21,028 bases of DNA from Dehalococcoidia bacterium (GTDB lineage: Bacteria; Chloroflexota; Dehalococcoidia; UBA3495): positions 1 to 21,028 of the forward strand of contig JASMCQ010000064.1 of NCBI GenBank assembly GCA_030753265.1, written 5' to 3'. Below the pieces are notes generated by a model. The model made no database searches. It worked only from the letters and a program-made list of their open reading frames with translations, and was not told the DNA's origin. Below, piece by piece: positions 7,555-14,838 of this stretch. Made by a program: the position numbers and the translations under genes. Position 1 is the stretch's first letter; each line of letters starts with the position of its first letter.

Positions 7555-8559
7555 ATGAAATTCGGTGTAATCATTCAGCCGGACAACCTTGCCCAGCTCC
7601 CCGAGCGGGCCCGCCTCGCCGAAGAGGCAGGGTTCGACTACCTCGGGGTCGCCGAGTCCCAGTCGTTGGCTCGGGAACTTTACGTCAGCCTGAGCGTGGT
7701 GGCTCAGGCGACCAAAAAGGTGCGAATCGGGCCGACGGTCACCAACCCCCTCACCCGCCACCCCGCCGTAACCGCTTCGGCCATCGCGTCGATCAACGAA
7801 CTCTCCGGGGGGCGGGCATTCCTGGGAATCGGCACCGGCAACAACTCGGTGCTCAACCTGGGGCTCCGTCCAGCCCGTCTGGCCCAGGTCAAGGAGTACA
7901 TCGAGGCGGTACGGACCGTCTTGTCAGGACAGTCCTACCGGTACCAACAGCGGACCATTCATGTGGGCTGGTCCCGTGCGGCGGTGCCAATTCTCGTGTC
8001 GGCGGAAGGACCGAGGACTCTGGCCATGGCGGGGGCGGAGGCCGATGCGGCGTTGTTCCATACCGGATTGACCTCCGAGGTGCTTCGGGACTCGGTGGAA
8101 CGGATCCGGGAAGGGGAACGGGCCGCCGGAAAACCGGAAGGTTCGACGGAGGTGTGGGCCTTTGCCAAATGCAGCATTGCCGGCCGGCGGGAGCAGGCTA
8201 TCGGCGAGATCAAGACTGCCCTGGCCGGCAGCGCCCATACCGCCTTTCGCTTCACGCTGGAAGGGAAGCACGTGCCCGAGGCGCTCCGGGAGCCCATTTC
8301 GACCCTTTGCCGCGAATACGCCTCGGCTCAACACGAGCAGCTGAGCGAGACGCGAAGAGCCGCCCTGAGCGATGAGTTGGGGTTGACCGACTACCTGGCG
8401 GACCGGTTCGCCGTGGCCGGCACACCGGCCCAGTGCCGGGAGAAGACACGGGCCATTCAGCGAGCCGAGGTGGCCGGGTTGTTCATAACCTCTTACGGCG
8501 CCCAGCAAGAGGAGACCATCAGGCGTTTTGGCCGGGAAGTAATCGCCCATTTCCGCTGA
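7555..8559 (+). CDS. Luciferase-like (LLM) F420/flavin-dependent oxidoreductase
   Basis: The 334-residue protein is a bacterial-luciferase-like TIM barrel, closest in pattern to the methylene-tetrahydromethanopterin-reductase-like F420 branch. It opens with MKFGVIIQP and the helix ARLAEEAGFDYLGVAES. It then has the hallmark VTNPLTRHPAVTASAIASI (about residues 62-80), with the cis-peptide region, followed by SGGRAFLGIGTGNNSV. Later AEGPRTLAMAG marks the cofactor phosphate-binding area. Such enzymes transfer hydride from F420H2, or act as FMN monooxygenases with a partner reductase. AAGGA lies a few bases before the ATG. The gene is alone, with about 360 bases to the next. The choice between F420 and FMN is inferred from the motif pattern and from the Ddn-like gene at 186. 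Confidence 0.88.
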   Translation: MKFGVIIQPDNLAQLPERARLAEEAGFDYLGVAESQSLARELYVSLSVVAQATKKVRIGPTVTNPLTRHPAVTASAIASINELSGGRAFLGIGTGNNSVLNLGLRPARLAQVKEYIEAVRTVLSGQSYRYQQRTIHVGWSRAAVPILVSAEGPRTLAMAGAEADAALFHTGLTSEVLRDSVERIREGERAAGKPEGSTEVWAFAKCSIAGRREQAIGEIKTALAGSAHTAFRFTLEGKHVPEALREPISTLCREYASAQHEQLSETRRAALSDELGLTDYLADRFAVAGTPAQCREKTRAIQRAEVAGLFITSYGAQQEETIRRFGREVIAHFR

Positions 8560-8919
8560 CGAAATATATCGACCATGCCGGTTTGGTCAGCCGGTAATTC
8601 AGCGCGATCCCTGAGACAACCTCTCCCGAGTCCCATTTCATGCCGAGCCCTCTGTCGCTTTATTCTAGCCGGCTTCGGTGTCCCTCTGCCGTCCTGCCTA
8701 ACCTCATCCGCAATCTGTGTACGACGTTGATGCAAACCGGCTCCCTCGTGGTATCATGGCTTCCGTCTACAACGGCGCCGCCCCTCACGTTCATTGGAAC
8801 CCCAGGTTGCGCGCCGGCGGGACACGGAAGTGGTCGCCCGTGCCGCGGACAAGTCGCAGAATCATCTGTGGGCAGGGCATGGTCTTCTCACTAAAGTCAA
8901 TCGTGGAGAGATAACGCTC
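8560..8919. other. Intergenic region upstream of ThDP enzyme genes
   Basis: No gene is supported in these 360 bases. The frame of the downstream gene stays open back to 8794, but the extra 42 residues are Arg-rich and unlike the family, and the start at 8920 has the ribosome site. A weak promoter candidate is TTGATG (8727) with TATCAT (8752-8757) at a long 19-base spacing. Confidence 0.5.
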
Positions 8920-9435
8920 ATGGGCCAACAGCAGGCTCTATTCAGCCCCGAGATTGTGATTGAGGAAATGAAGAAGAACGGCGTGACTCACGTCGTGTGG
9001 CTGCCTGACAGCGAGACGAACTGGTTGTACAACCTCATGAAGGCGGAGCCTTCACTGGACCTTGTTACGGTGAGCCGGGAAGGTCAGGCATTCTCCACCG
9101 CCGCGGGCCTGGCGGTGGGCGGGGCCAAGCCGGTCATCCTGATACAGAACACCGGCCTGATGGAATCGGGTGATTCGCTGCGCGGCTGGGCCCTGGGAAT
9201 GAATATCCCGGTGGTGCTGTTGGTAGGCTACCGTGGCTGGACCCGCCATGGCATCAACACAGACACCGCCGCAACCTATACCGAGCGATTTCTGAACGCG
9301 TTCAACATTCAATACTTCCTGGTTGAGAACAATGACGACGCTCCCAGGCTCTCCCTGGCCTTTGCGGAGGCGGAAAAAGCCCAGCGTCCCGTCGCGGTGC
9401 TGATCGGGGATGAGTACCACGGCTTCAACCGATGA
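8920..9435 (+). CDS. ThDP-dependent decarboxylase alpha subunit (PYR domain), sulfopyruvate/phosphonopyruvate decarboxylase-like
   Basis: The 171-residue protein is a free-standing ThDP PYR domain, the size of the ComD subunit of sulfopyruvate decarboxylase. The cofactor-activating glutamate sits in SREGQAFSTAAGLAVGG (about residues 47-63), which aligns with the EGNAVGLAAG segment of phosphonopyruvate decarboxylases. LIQNTGLMESGDSLRG and PVVLLVGYRG are the following family strands. With the next gene it should form a heteromeric enzyme that decarboxylates a 3-substituted pyruvate (sulfo-, phosphono- or similar) to an aldehyde. The ATG at 8920 has GGAGAG nine bases upstream; the longer open frame from 8794 lacks family similarity. 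The beta gene begins 75 bases downstream, so co-transcription is very likely. Substrate is undecided. Confidence 0.85.
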   Translation: MGQQQALFSPEIVIEEMKKNGVTHVVWLPDSETNWLYNLMKAEPSLDLVTVSREGQAFSTAAGLAVGGAKPVILIQNTGLMESGDSLRGWALGMNIPVVLLVGYRGWTRHGINTDTAATYTERFLNAFNIQYFLVENNDDAPRLSLAFAEAEKAQRPVAVLIGDEYHGFNR

Positions 9436-9510
9436 TTTCAGCCCCCTCGCCAAAGTCCGCCACCAGGCGGCAAGCTTCGATGGTCTTGGCGAACCTCTAG
9501 GAGATCAACA

Positions 9511-10101
9511 ATGATTCAAGTTGCGGATTTGCTCAAAGTATTCCAGCAGCACCGGGGCGACGCGGTGGTGATTCCCGGGAGGGGAGGGCGTTACTGGGTG
9601 AACATCAGCGACAAGCCGAACCGGGATGTGCCTCTGGGTGATCCGGCCATGGGCGGCCACGCTTCGTTCGCTCTGGGGCTTGCCCTGGCCCGGCCCAAGG
9701 AAAAGGTGGTGCTCTTCGACTCGGAGGGCGATGTCCTGATGAGCCTGGGAACCCTGGCCACGATCGCCGAGAAGAGCCCCGAGAACTTCTACCACTTCTT
9801 GATCGACAACGAGTGCTACGCCACCACCGGGGGGCAGCCGGTGCCAAACGCCAAGAACGTGGCCTACGATGTCATTGCGAAAGGCTCCGGATACCCTTCA
9901 ACTTATGCTTTCGACAACCTTGAGGATTTCTCCAACAACATCGAGGCTATCCTGAGCCGGCCGGGCCCGGTCTTCGTAGCCCTGAAGGTCGTTCCGGAAG
10001 TCGAAAACGTGCCCATCGGCAGCCGCCGACGGTGGCTGACCCGCACCCGGGATGAAGTGATCCAGAACCTCCAGACAGAGCTGGGGCCCAGGGCCGGCTA
10101 A
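9511..10101 (+). CDS. ThDP-dependent decarboxylase beta subunit (PP domain), sulfopyruvate/phosphonopyruvate decarboxylase-like
   Basis: The 196-residue protein is the pyrophosphate-binding half of a split ThDP enzyme, like ComE. DPAMGGHASFALGLALA (about residues 48-64) contacts the diphosphate. The Mg-ThDP motif region reads DSEGDVLMSLGTLATIA (about 70-86), ending at LIDNECYATTGGQ (about 99-111). Against the usual GDGS at the motif start, this protein has SEGD, so Glu replaces the metal-binding Asp; the later DNECY supplies the second ligand. AGGAG lies seven bases before the ATG. It follows the alpha gene by 75 bases and converges on the aldehyde oxidoreductase gene with a 25-bp gap. The family call is firm. 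The altered motif might change metal binding or may simply mark a subfamily. Confidence 0.85.
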   Translation: MIQVADLLKVFQQHRGDAVVIPGRGGRYWVNISDKPNRDVPLGDPAMGGHASFALGLALARPKEKVVLFDSEGDVLMSLGTLATIAEKSPENFYHFLIDNECYATTGGQPVPNAKNVAYDVIAKGSGYPSTYAFDNLEDFSNNIEAILSRPGPVFVALKVVPEVENVPIGSRRRWLTRTRDEVIQNLQTELGPRAG

Positions 10102-10126
10102 TCAGGCAGGCCGGAGCAGGTCCCGG

Positions 10127-12001
10127 CTAATCGGCCGCCCAACCGATGCCCAACATTTGCAGCTTCTCTTCAGTTGGAACGCCCGTCTCCGGGTCCCAGT
10201 CCATCAAACCGTAGAAGGTGTGAACGGCCCTTTCCAACTCCTCCGGGTCGATGGCCGTATCCTTGAGGGCGCCCCGGGGCGTGGGAGAGAAGAACCGCTT
10301 GGGTAGGGTGTCGTCGGCCGAAGTGAACCCTTCGCGGACGTTGAAGACCCGGGCCATGGTCGCCACCCGTTCTCCTAGCTGCAACGCCTCCACCGCCGTG
10401 TAATCCCAGCCGGTCAGCGCCCGCAGCAGCTCCACTTGCTGGTTGATCGTCCACGGTACGAAGCGGCATATCGTCAGCGAGTCGCCGAACAGCCGCCACA
10501 TATGCTGGCTCTTCACCATGAAAGCCTTGGCCGCGCTGAGGTCGTTGGCCGGTAGAGGTTCCGGAACACCCAGTTGCCGCACGGAATCCATCTCGGGGCC
10601 CTCCCGGGTGTAGCCCGTGTCGTGAATGCCGGCGACATGGTCGGCGCCGAAGGCCGACACCGCATAGGCCAGTCCGAGACCCTGCTTCAACCGGGGCTCG
10701 TGCATCCCGAACTCGAGGCCCTTGACCTGCATGGCGTACTCTTCGGCGCCGCCGCCGATGCGCTGCGCGGCCTTGAGGCTCCCGTCGGCCAGAATGTCGC
10801 CGATGCCCTCCCGCTTGGCAATCAGGTCGATCACTTGAAGCATGGCCTCAACGTTGCCGAACCGGAGGTCAATCCCTCCGGTGTCTTTGGGGGTCAATAT
10901 CTCTTTCTCGTAGCATTCCATGGCGAAGCCGATGGTGCAGCCGGTGGAGATCGTGTCCAGCGAGTACAGGCCGCACAGCTCGTTGGCGCGGCAGATGGCG
11001 TTCAGGTCGTCTATCCCCAGGTACGAGCCGAAGGCCGCCAGCGACTCGTACTCCGGGCCGCCGTTCCTTCGGTCGACCTTGTAGGTATCAGTCTCCAGCT
11101 CCACCACCTTCTTACAGCGGATCTGGCAGGCGGGGCACGCCTCCATGGCTACCCGGACCGTGTCCCTGAGGGTGTCCGCCGTGATCTTCTCCACCTCCTC
11201 GAATAGGCCGTCGCCCCAGTTGCGGACCGGCAGATTGCCGATGGAGTTGCCGCCCACCATGCTCGCGGCCGTCCCGGTGCCCAAGCTGTGATGGGACGCC
11301 GCCCCGACGTTCATGTAGTTCGTGTTCATCCACTGGGCCATTTCCCGGAGCTTCACGGCGTCGGCGGCCTGGGGCCCCTTCCGGCCCTTGACGGCCACGC
11401 ACTTCAGATTCTTGGAGCCCATCACCGCACCCAGGCCGCCGCGCCCGGCGGCGTTGCGCAGGTCCGTCATGATGCAAGATATGGCGGCCATGTTTTCCCC
11501 GGCGGGGCCGATGGTCGCGGTACGGACCATCCGCTCGCCCAGCTCCGCCTCGATGGCATCCTGAGTTTCCAGTACGGTCATTCCCCACAGGGAGGAGGCG
11601 TCTCTGATTTCCACCTCTCCATTGTTGAGCCACAGGTATACCGGGGATTCGGCTCGGCCCTCAACGATGAGGGAGTCGTACCCGGCGCGTTTCAGCTCGT
11701 AGCCGAAAAAGCCGCCAACCTCGCTTTTGGCCATGCCTCCGGTCAGGGGTGATTTCGCGCCGATGCAGTTGCGAGCGCCTCCCGGGACGGCCGCGCCGGT
11801 CACCGGACCCAGGGCGAAGATGAGCAGGTTATCCGGCGATAGCGGGTCGATTCCGGGCTTCATCTCCTTCAGCAGGTAGTAGCCCACAAAGCCGGCCCCA
11901 CCGAGGTATCTCCGGTAGAAAAGCTCGTCCGGTTCTTCGATGGAAACCTTCCGGTCGGTCAGGTTGACCCTCAGTATCTTGCCCGTGATGCCCTGTACCA
12001 T
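10127..12001 (-). CDS. Tungsten-type aldehyde:ferredoxin oxidoreductase
   Basis: The 624-residue protein spans the whole aldehyde:ferredoxin oxidoreductase family (about 600-630). Domain 1 has the N-terminal GKILRVNLT strand, YLGGAGFVGYYL and GPVTGAAVPGGAR, which bind the tungstopterin. Domains 2-3 hold the [4Fe-4S] ligands C289, C292 and C296 (ACPACQIRC) and C512 (LTICRF), almost the spacing of the Pyrococcus enzyme. GLYSLDTISTG and GVEFGMHEPR-like LEFGMHEPR are also present. It oxidises aldehydes to acids with ferredoxin, or reduces acids in reverse, in the cytosol. I take the ATG at 12001 because AAGGAGAG lies eight bases upstream; the ATG at 12022 has no such site. No ferredoxin or pterin gene is nearby. 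Confidence 0.93.
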   Translation of the reverse strand: MVQGITGKILRVNLTDRKVSIEEPDELFYRRYLGGAGFVGYYLLKEMKPGIDPLSPDNLLIFALGPVTGAAVPGGARNCIGAKSPLTGGMAKSEVGGFFGYELKRAGYDSLIVEGRAESPVYLWLNNGEVEIRDASSLWGMTVLETQDAIEAELGERMVRTATIGPAGENMAAISCIMTDLRNAAGRGGLGAVMGSKNLKCVAVKGRKGPQAADAVKLREMAQWMNTNYMNVGAASHHSLGTGTAASMVGGNSIGNLPVRNWGDGLFEEVEKITADTLRDTVRVAMEACPACQIRCKKVVELETDTYKVDRRNGGPEYESLAAFGSYLGIDDLNAICRANELCGLYSLDTISTGCTIGFAMECYEKEILTPKDTGGIDLRFGNVEAMLQVIDLIAKREGIGDILADGSLKAAQRIGGGAEEYAMQVKGLEFGMHEPRLKQGLGLAYAVSAFGADHVAGIHDTGYTREGPEMDSVRQLGVPEPLPANDLSAAKAFMVKSQHMWRLFGDSLTICRFVPWTINQQVELLRALTGWDYTAVEALQLGERVATMARVFNVREGFTSADDTLPKRFFSPTPRGALKDTAIDPEELERAVHTFYGLMDWDPETGVPTEEKLQMLGIGWAAD

Positions 12002-12492
12002 TGCGTGCTCTCCTTGCGACATCGTGTGGATAGACTTGCTCCCCGGTGCTTTGGCGGAGAAACCTAACCGGAATTCCCCATTTGAGTCGGCCTCGGGCCT
12101 CGAGTGATTCCCAAAAAGATGGCCTTAGTATAATCCAGCCTTTGGATGCCCGCCAACTTTTGCTATTACAGATGACAATCCACAACAGCCATGAACAACC
12201 CGTCTGCTCCCTTTCGATCCAGCCCAAGATCGCTCCGGAAGCAGCGGGAGCCGGGAGACGTTCTCTCGGGTGGGCGCCGCACTAATCTAAATGCGGTTCA
12301 CATCCGTGTCAAACAGGGTAGCAAATAGGGCACACGGGCCCACTGACGATGTGCCCGGGCAGCGGTGGCGATCTGCCAGCTTGACCACCGCTCACTTTTG
12401 CCTCAATCTTGTCCAAGGGATGGGGGCCACTTCAGAAATCCGGTCCGATCTCCGTCGCGCCGGGGTCTGCCGGCCGAGTTAGTGGGTGTAGC
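12002..12492. other. Intergenic region upstream of aldehyde oxidoreductase
   Basis: No gene is supported in these 491 bases; short plus-strand frames have no family features. For the minus strand, TTGGCG (12156-12151) and TATACT (12132-12127) sit 18 bases apart, about 125 bases before the start at 12001, a possible but weak promoter. An 8-bp inverted repeat lies at 12361-12392. Confidence 0.5.
12361..12392. repeat. 8-bp inverted repeat with 16-base spacer
   Basis: AGCGGTGG (12361-12368) and CCACCGCT (12385-12392) are exact reverse complements. The left arm runs into GGTGGCGATCTGCC, which resembles the spacer of the promoter-like blocks (GATGGCGATTTGCC at 7414). No T-run follows on either side, so a terminator is unlikely; an operator is possible. 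Confidence 0.55.
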
Positions 12493-13065
12493 CTAGCCCC
12501 AGGCGCGGGGCTTGCAGATGATCTCCCTGACTTTCGTTTCGAAAAACGTGTGGATGTTCGTCGGTTGCACCACTATCGCCGTATCGGCTCCCCCACCCCC
12601 GCCGCCAACGGCGATGACATCTTTGTCGGTTCTCACCAACCCGGCGTCGACCGCCATGGCCGAAATCTCGATTGCTACCTTCAGACCGGCTCCGAAAACC
12701 CGGAGTGTTTCGGCGACAACCTCATCCACCTGATAGGTGTTGAATCGTTTCCTGATACCTCGTCCGAAACCACCGAACGCATGGGCCGCCGTAACCACCT
12801 TCGCGCCAAGCTGAATGATGCTTTCCCTGACATGATCAGTCATTTCCTGGACGTCGGGGTCTTTGAAGCCGGTAACATGCCTCACTATGATCACGTTCTT
12901 CCCTTGGAGATACTTGGCAGCCTTCAGGCCTACCACGCCTCTGCTTGTGGCAATGACGAAGGTGTCGATGCCAAGCTGATCCCCACGTATCTTCGCTTTC
13001 TCCAGGGTCCTATCCGTGTTCGAGGAACCGCCAACGTCCGAGTACTCCACCAAGACTTCACTCAC
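12493..13065 (-). CDS. Stand-alone pyruvate kinase C-terminal (PK_C) domain protein
   Basis: The 190-residue protein is not a pyruvate kinase: the catalytic barrel is absent. It looks like the separate alpha/beta domain family related to the kinase C-terminal regulatory domain. Visible features are NTDRTLEKAKIRGDQLGI (about residues 15-32), FVIATSRGVVGLKAAKYL, VTGFKDPDVQEM and the glycine-rich AVGGGGGGADTAIVV near the C terminus, which corresponds to the phosphate-binding loop. Family members occur in archaea and anaerobic bacteria with unknown function, perhaps binding a small phosphorylated ligand. The start is GTG at 13065, with GGAGG six bases upstream; the longer frame from 13152 lacks family similarity. 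It lies upstream of the aldehyde oxidoreductase on the same strand, about 490 bases away, so a shared job is only a guess. Confidence 0.68.
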   Translation of the reverse strand: MSEVLVEYSDVGGSSNTDRTLEKAKIRGDQLGIDTFVIATSRGVVGLKAAKYLQGKNVIIVRHVTGFKDPDVQEMTDHVRESIIQLGAKVVTAAHAFGGFGRGIRKRFNTYQVDEVVAETLRVFGAGLKVAIEISAMAVDAGLVRTDKDVIAVGGGGGGADTAIVVQPTNIHTFFETKVREIICKPRAWG

Positions 13066-13592
13066 TGCAATCCTCCGCTGAACGAATCGAAATTCGGGCT
13101 CGAAGCTCGGTCTTGCCCGATCCCTTGCAAATGCCAACCCCACAAGACCCACATTCCAGTTGGACGTGTCCGAGGTGGACCCGGAATACCGTGCAGGATT
13201 TGGGCGACACTAGGCCAAAATCCTGCTTTGCCGCTACAGTGTACCATTGCTCTCGGGAGCGACCATTCCCTTGCGGCGGGCCGTCTCAGTGATTCCGCCG
13301 ATTCCAAGTAGAACGCCGCTGCCGGTTTCCGGTAGTCCAGGGTCTGGTGGGGCGGCTGGGCATTGTGGAACTGAAAGTGGGTGTGGAGGCCGGCCTTCGC
13401 CTTTCCTCCGGCAGAGCGGGCTTTCAGCAGACCGGCAAGCAGGTTTGTGGCCGCCGGCGAGTCACACTTGGCCGGCTCTATTGTTTCATAGGGCGACGCC
13501 GAGCAGATTGGTGCTGCCCCGCTGGGCGCCAGGAAGGGGATGAGTTTGGGGTCACGGGAGCCAGGGTGCTGAGGAGTTGACCGAGGGGCCTC
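13066..13592. other. Intergenic region with transposase remnant
   Basis: These 527 bases hold no intact gene. The IS3-type transposase tail at 13299-13403 is the only coding relic I recognise. Frames covering the rest are Arg/Pro/Gly-rich and featureless. Confidence 0.55.
13299..13403 (-). pseudogene. Remnant of IS3-family transposase C terminus
   Basis: Reading the minus strand from 13403 gives a 35-residue stretch beginning KAKAGLHTHFQFHN and continuing AQPPHQTLDYRKPAAAFY. This matches the very C-terminal end of IS3-group OrfB integrases, whose pattern is roughly AGL..YF.FYN..RPHQ.L.YRTPA..Y. The catalytic DDE core, OrfA and terminal inverted repeats are all missing. The frame runs on downstream without a family-like stop, and upstream sequence shows no transposase similarity. 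It is therefore a short decayed relic of an old insertion and not an active element. Confidence 0.65.
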
Positions 13593-14414
13593 CTACTCTT
13601 TCAGGAACCCTACGATGTTGTCGCAGACCTCCTGGAACCGTTCCATCATCACCAGATGCCCGGCTCCTTTGAAGACCACCAGCCGCCCGTTGGGGACCCC
13701 CTGGGCGATGCCGCGGCCACCAATCCCTCGGGGGCCCGTGTCTACGGGTGAGAAGGTGGAGTACTCCCCGTTGATCACCAGGGTCGGGGCGGTAATGCGA
13801 GGCAGGTCCGGCCCAAGGTCCGCATTCTCACTGGCTTCAATGGTTGCGATATAAGAGTCGGGGGATATCTCGCCGAAGATGGACCGCATCTGTTCGAGCA
13901 AAGGACCGGCCTCCGGGCTATCCAGAAAGTCCCGCGTCAGCACGGCTTGGGCCGTCAACTCCGCAACCGCCTCCATGCCCACGTTCCCAGCGAGGGCTTT
14001 GGCCACCTTCCGGTTGAGGCGCATCGCCGTATCGTACCGGGCCACTACCCCTACCAGAACCATTTTCATCACCCGGTCCGGGTGCTGAGCAGCGAATTGC
14101 AGGCAGGCATGGCCACCGGTGGACGTGCCGTGCAGGTGGGCCCGGGGAATCTCCAGCGTGTCCATCAGGTCCCGAAGGTCGTTGGTCCAATCTTGTAACG
14201 TATATCCCGGTGGCGTTGGAGTGCTCTTACCCGTGCCCACCGGGTCGAAGTCCACCACTCGGAAGTGGCGGGCCAGCACCGGAGAGACCCGGGAGAAGTT
14301 CCGCAGCCCCAGGGCGCCACCGGGAATCTGCACCAATGGCTCGCCTTGGCCGTTGATCTCGTACCAGACTCGCTTCTGAGGTCCCAACTCCGCGAACGGC
14401 ATCTTCACCCCCAT
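13593..14414 (-). CDS. Alpha/beta hydrolase
   Basis: The 273-residue protein has the alpha/beta-hydrolase fold. The oxyanion strand is LVQIPGGALG (about residues 27-36), then DFDPVGTGKS, and the nucleophile elbow HGTSTGG with S98. The catalytic histidine is H253 in GAGHLVMM. The acid normally placed after strand 6 (G-E-x-D pattern) reads GEYS, with serine at 219, so the acid must come from elsewhere or activity is altered. Cap-domain helices occupy about 130-200. Members hydrolyse esters, C-C bonds in aromatic-ring-cleavage products, lactones or epoxides. Two in-frame ATGs exist; the second, at 14402, has GGGGGTG just before it and could be the real start. It is flanked by non-coding DNA and appears monocistronic. 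Confidence 0.85.
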   Translation of the reverse strand: MGVKMPFAELGPQKRVWYEINGQGEPLVQIPGGALGLRNFSRVSPVLARHFRVVDFDPVGTGKSTPTPPGYTLQDWTNDLRDLMDTLEIPRAHLHGTSTGGHACLQFAAQHPDRVMKMVLVGVVARYDTAMRLNRKVAKALAGNVGMEAVAELTAQAVLTRDFLDSPEAGPLLEQMRSIFGEISPDSYIATIEASENADLGPDLPRITAPTLVINGEYSTFSPVDTGPRGIGGRGIAQGVPNGRLVVFKGAGHLVMMERFQEVCDNIVGFLKE

Positions 14415-14547
14415 GGAAGACTCACTGGGTTACCCTAATCCTATCCGATCAGGGTAGTCTGGGTACCCCTCCCGTGCCTGGCAACCGAAACGTGCGTGGT
14501 ATGAGGCCACCTTACGGTGCGGTGGACCCCATCGGTTGGACAGGATT

Positions 14548-14611
14548 GGGGCGAAATTGAGCGAGAGTCCTGCTGCTCCTGATTGGGCTACCGATGACCT
14601 GCCCGGCGACC
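14548..14611. repeat. Interspersed upstream repeat, copy A
   Basis: These 64 bases align with 16154-16216 with one single-base gap and by eye about three quarters identity. The best-kept cores are GGGGCGAAA, GAGC, AGAGTC, TGCTCC and GGCGACC. On the minus strand the copy lies about 135-200 bases upstream of the alpha/beta hydrolase start. It contains GAGC-12 bases-GCTC as a small inverted repeat, also kept in copy B. Confidence 0.6.
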
Positions 14612-14717
14612 ATCCCCCTCTCTGTCGTTTGTTCAGGTGATGGGTTCCAGGTGCAGCGGAACATTTCGGCCGGTATCCAGCTAGTCTAGTCTCTCGTAGA
14701 TAGCTTGGTACTCGCCC

Positions 14718-14792
14718 CGTCATCCCGGCGAAGGCCGGGAGCCAGGAAAAGCCTCTCTGGATTCCCCTTCCACGGAAGGGCCGGAAAGACGA
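14718..14792. repeat. REP-like double hairpin downstream of CoA-transferase gene
   Basis: Two stems face each other. CCCGGC-GAAG-GCCGGG (14724-14739) is flanked by CGTCAT and GCCAGG. CCCTTC-CACG-GAAGGG (14765-14780) is preceded by CTCTGGATT and followed by AAAGACGA. The outer CGTC/GACG and inner CCAG/CTGG arms also pair, so the whole unit is a long imperfect palindrome. This layout (GTCATYCC..GGRAYCCAG and its inverse) is that of the REP-like repeats scattered in many bacterial genomes. It starts 47 bases after the CoA-transferase stop and could act as transcript end or mRNA stabiliser. Confidence 0.7.
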
Positions 14793-14838
14793 TGCGGAGG
14801 CATTCTGCCCGACGTAAACCTATTTGCGAGCCAGTACA

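Larger units (their letters stand above)
14415..14838. other. Intergenic region with repeats between CoA-transferase and hydrolase genes
   Basis: No gene is supported in these 424 bases. The region holds one copy of a repeat shared with 16154-16216, and a double-hairpin REP-like element at 14718-14792 just downstream of the CoA-transferase stop. Confidence 0.6.

Noticed and set aside
12409..13311. 300-codon plus-strand open frame opposite the PK_C gene
   Set aside because: Its translation has no family features, while the minus strand has a recognisable domain and a GTG start with a good ribosome site.
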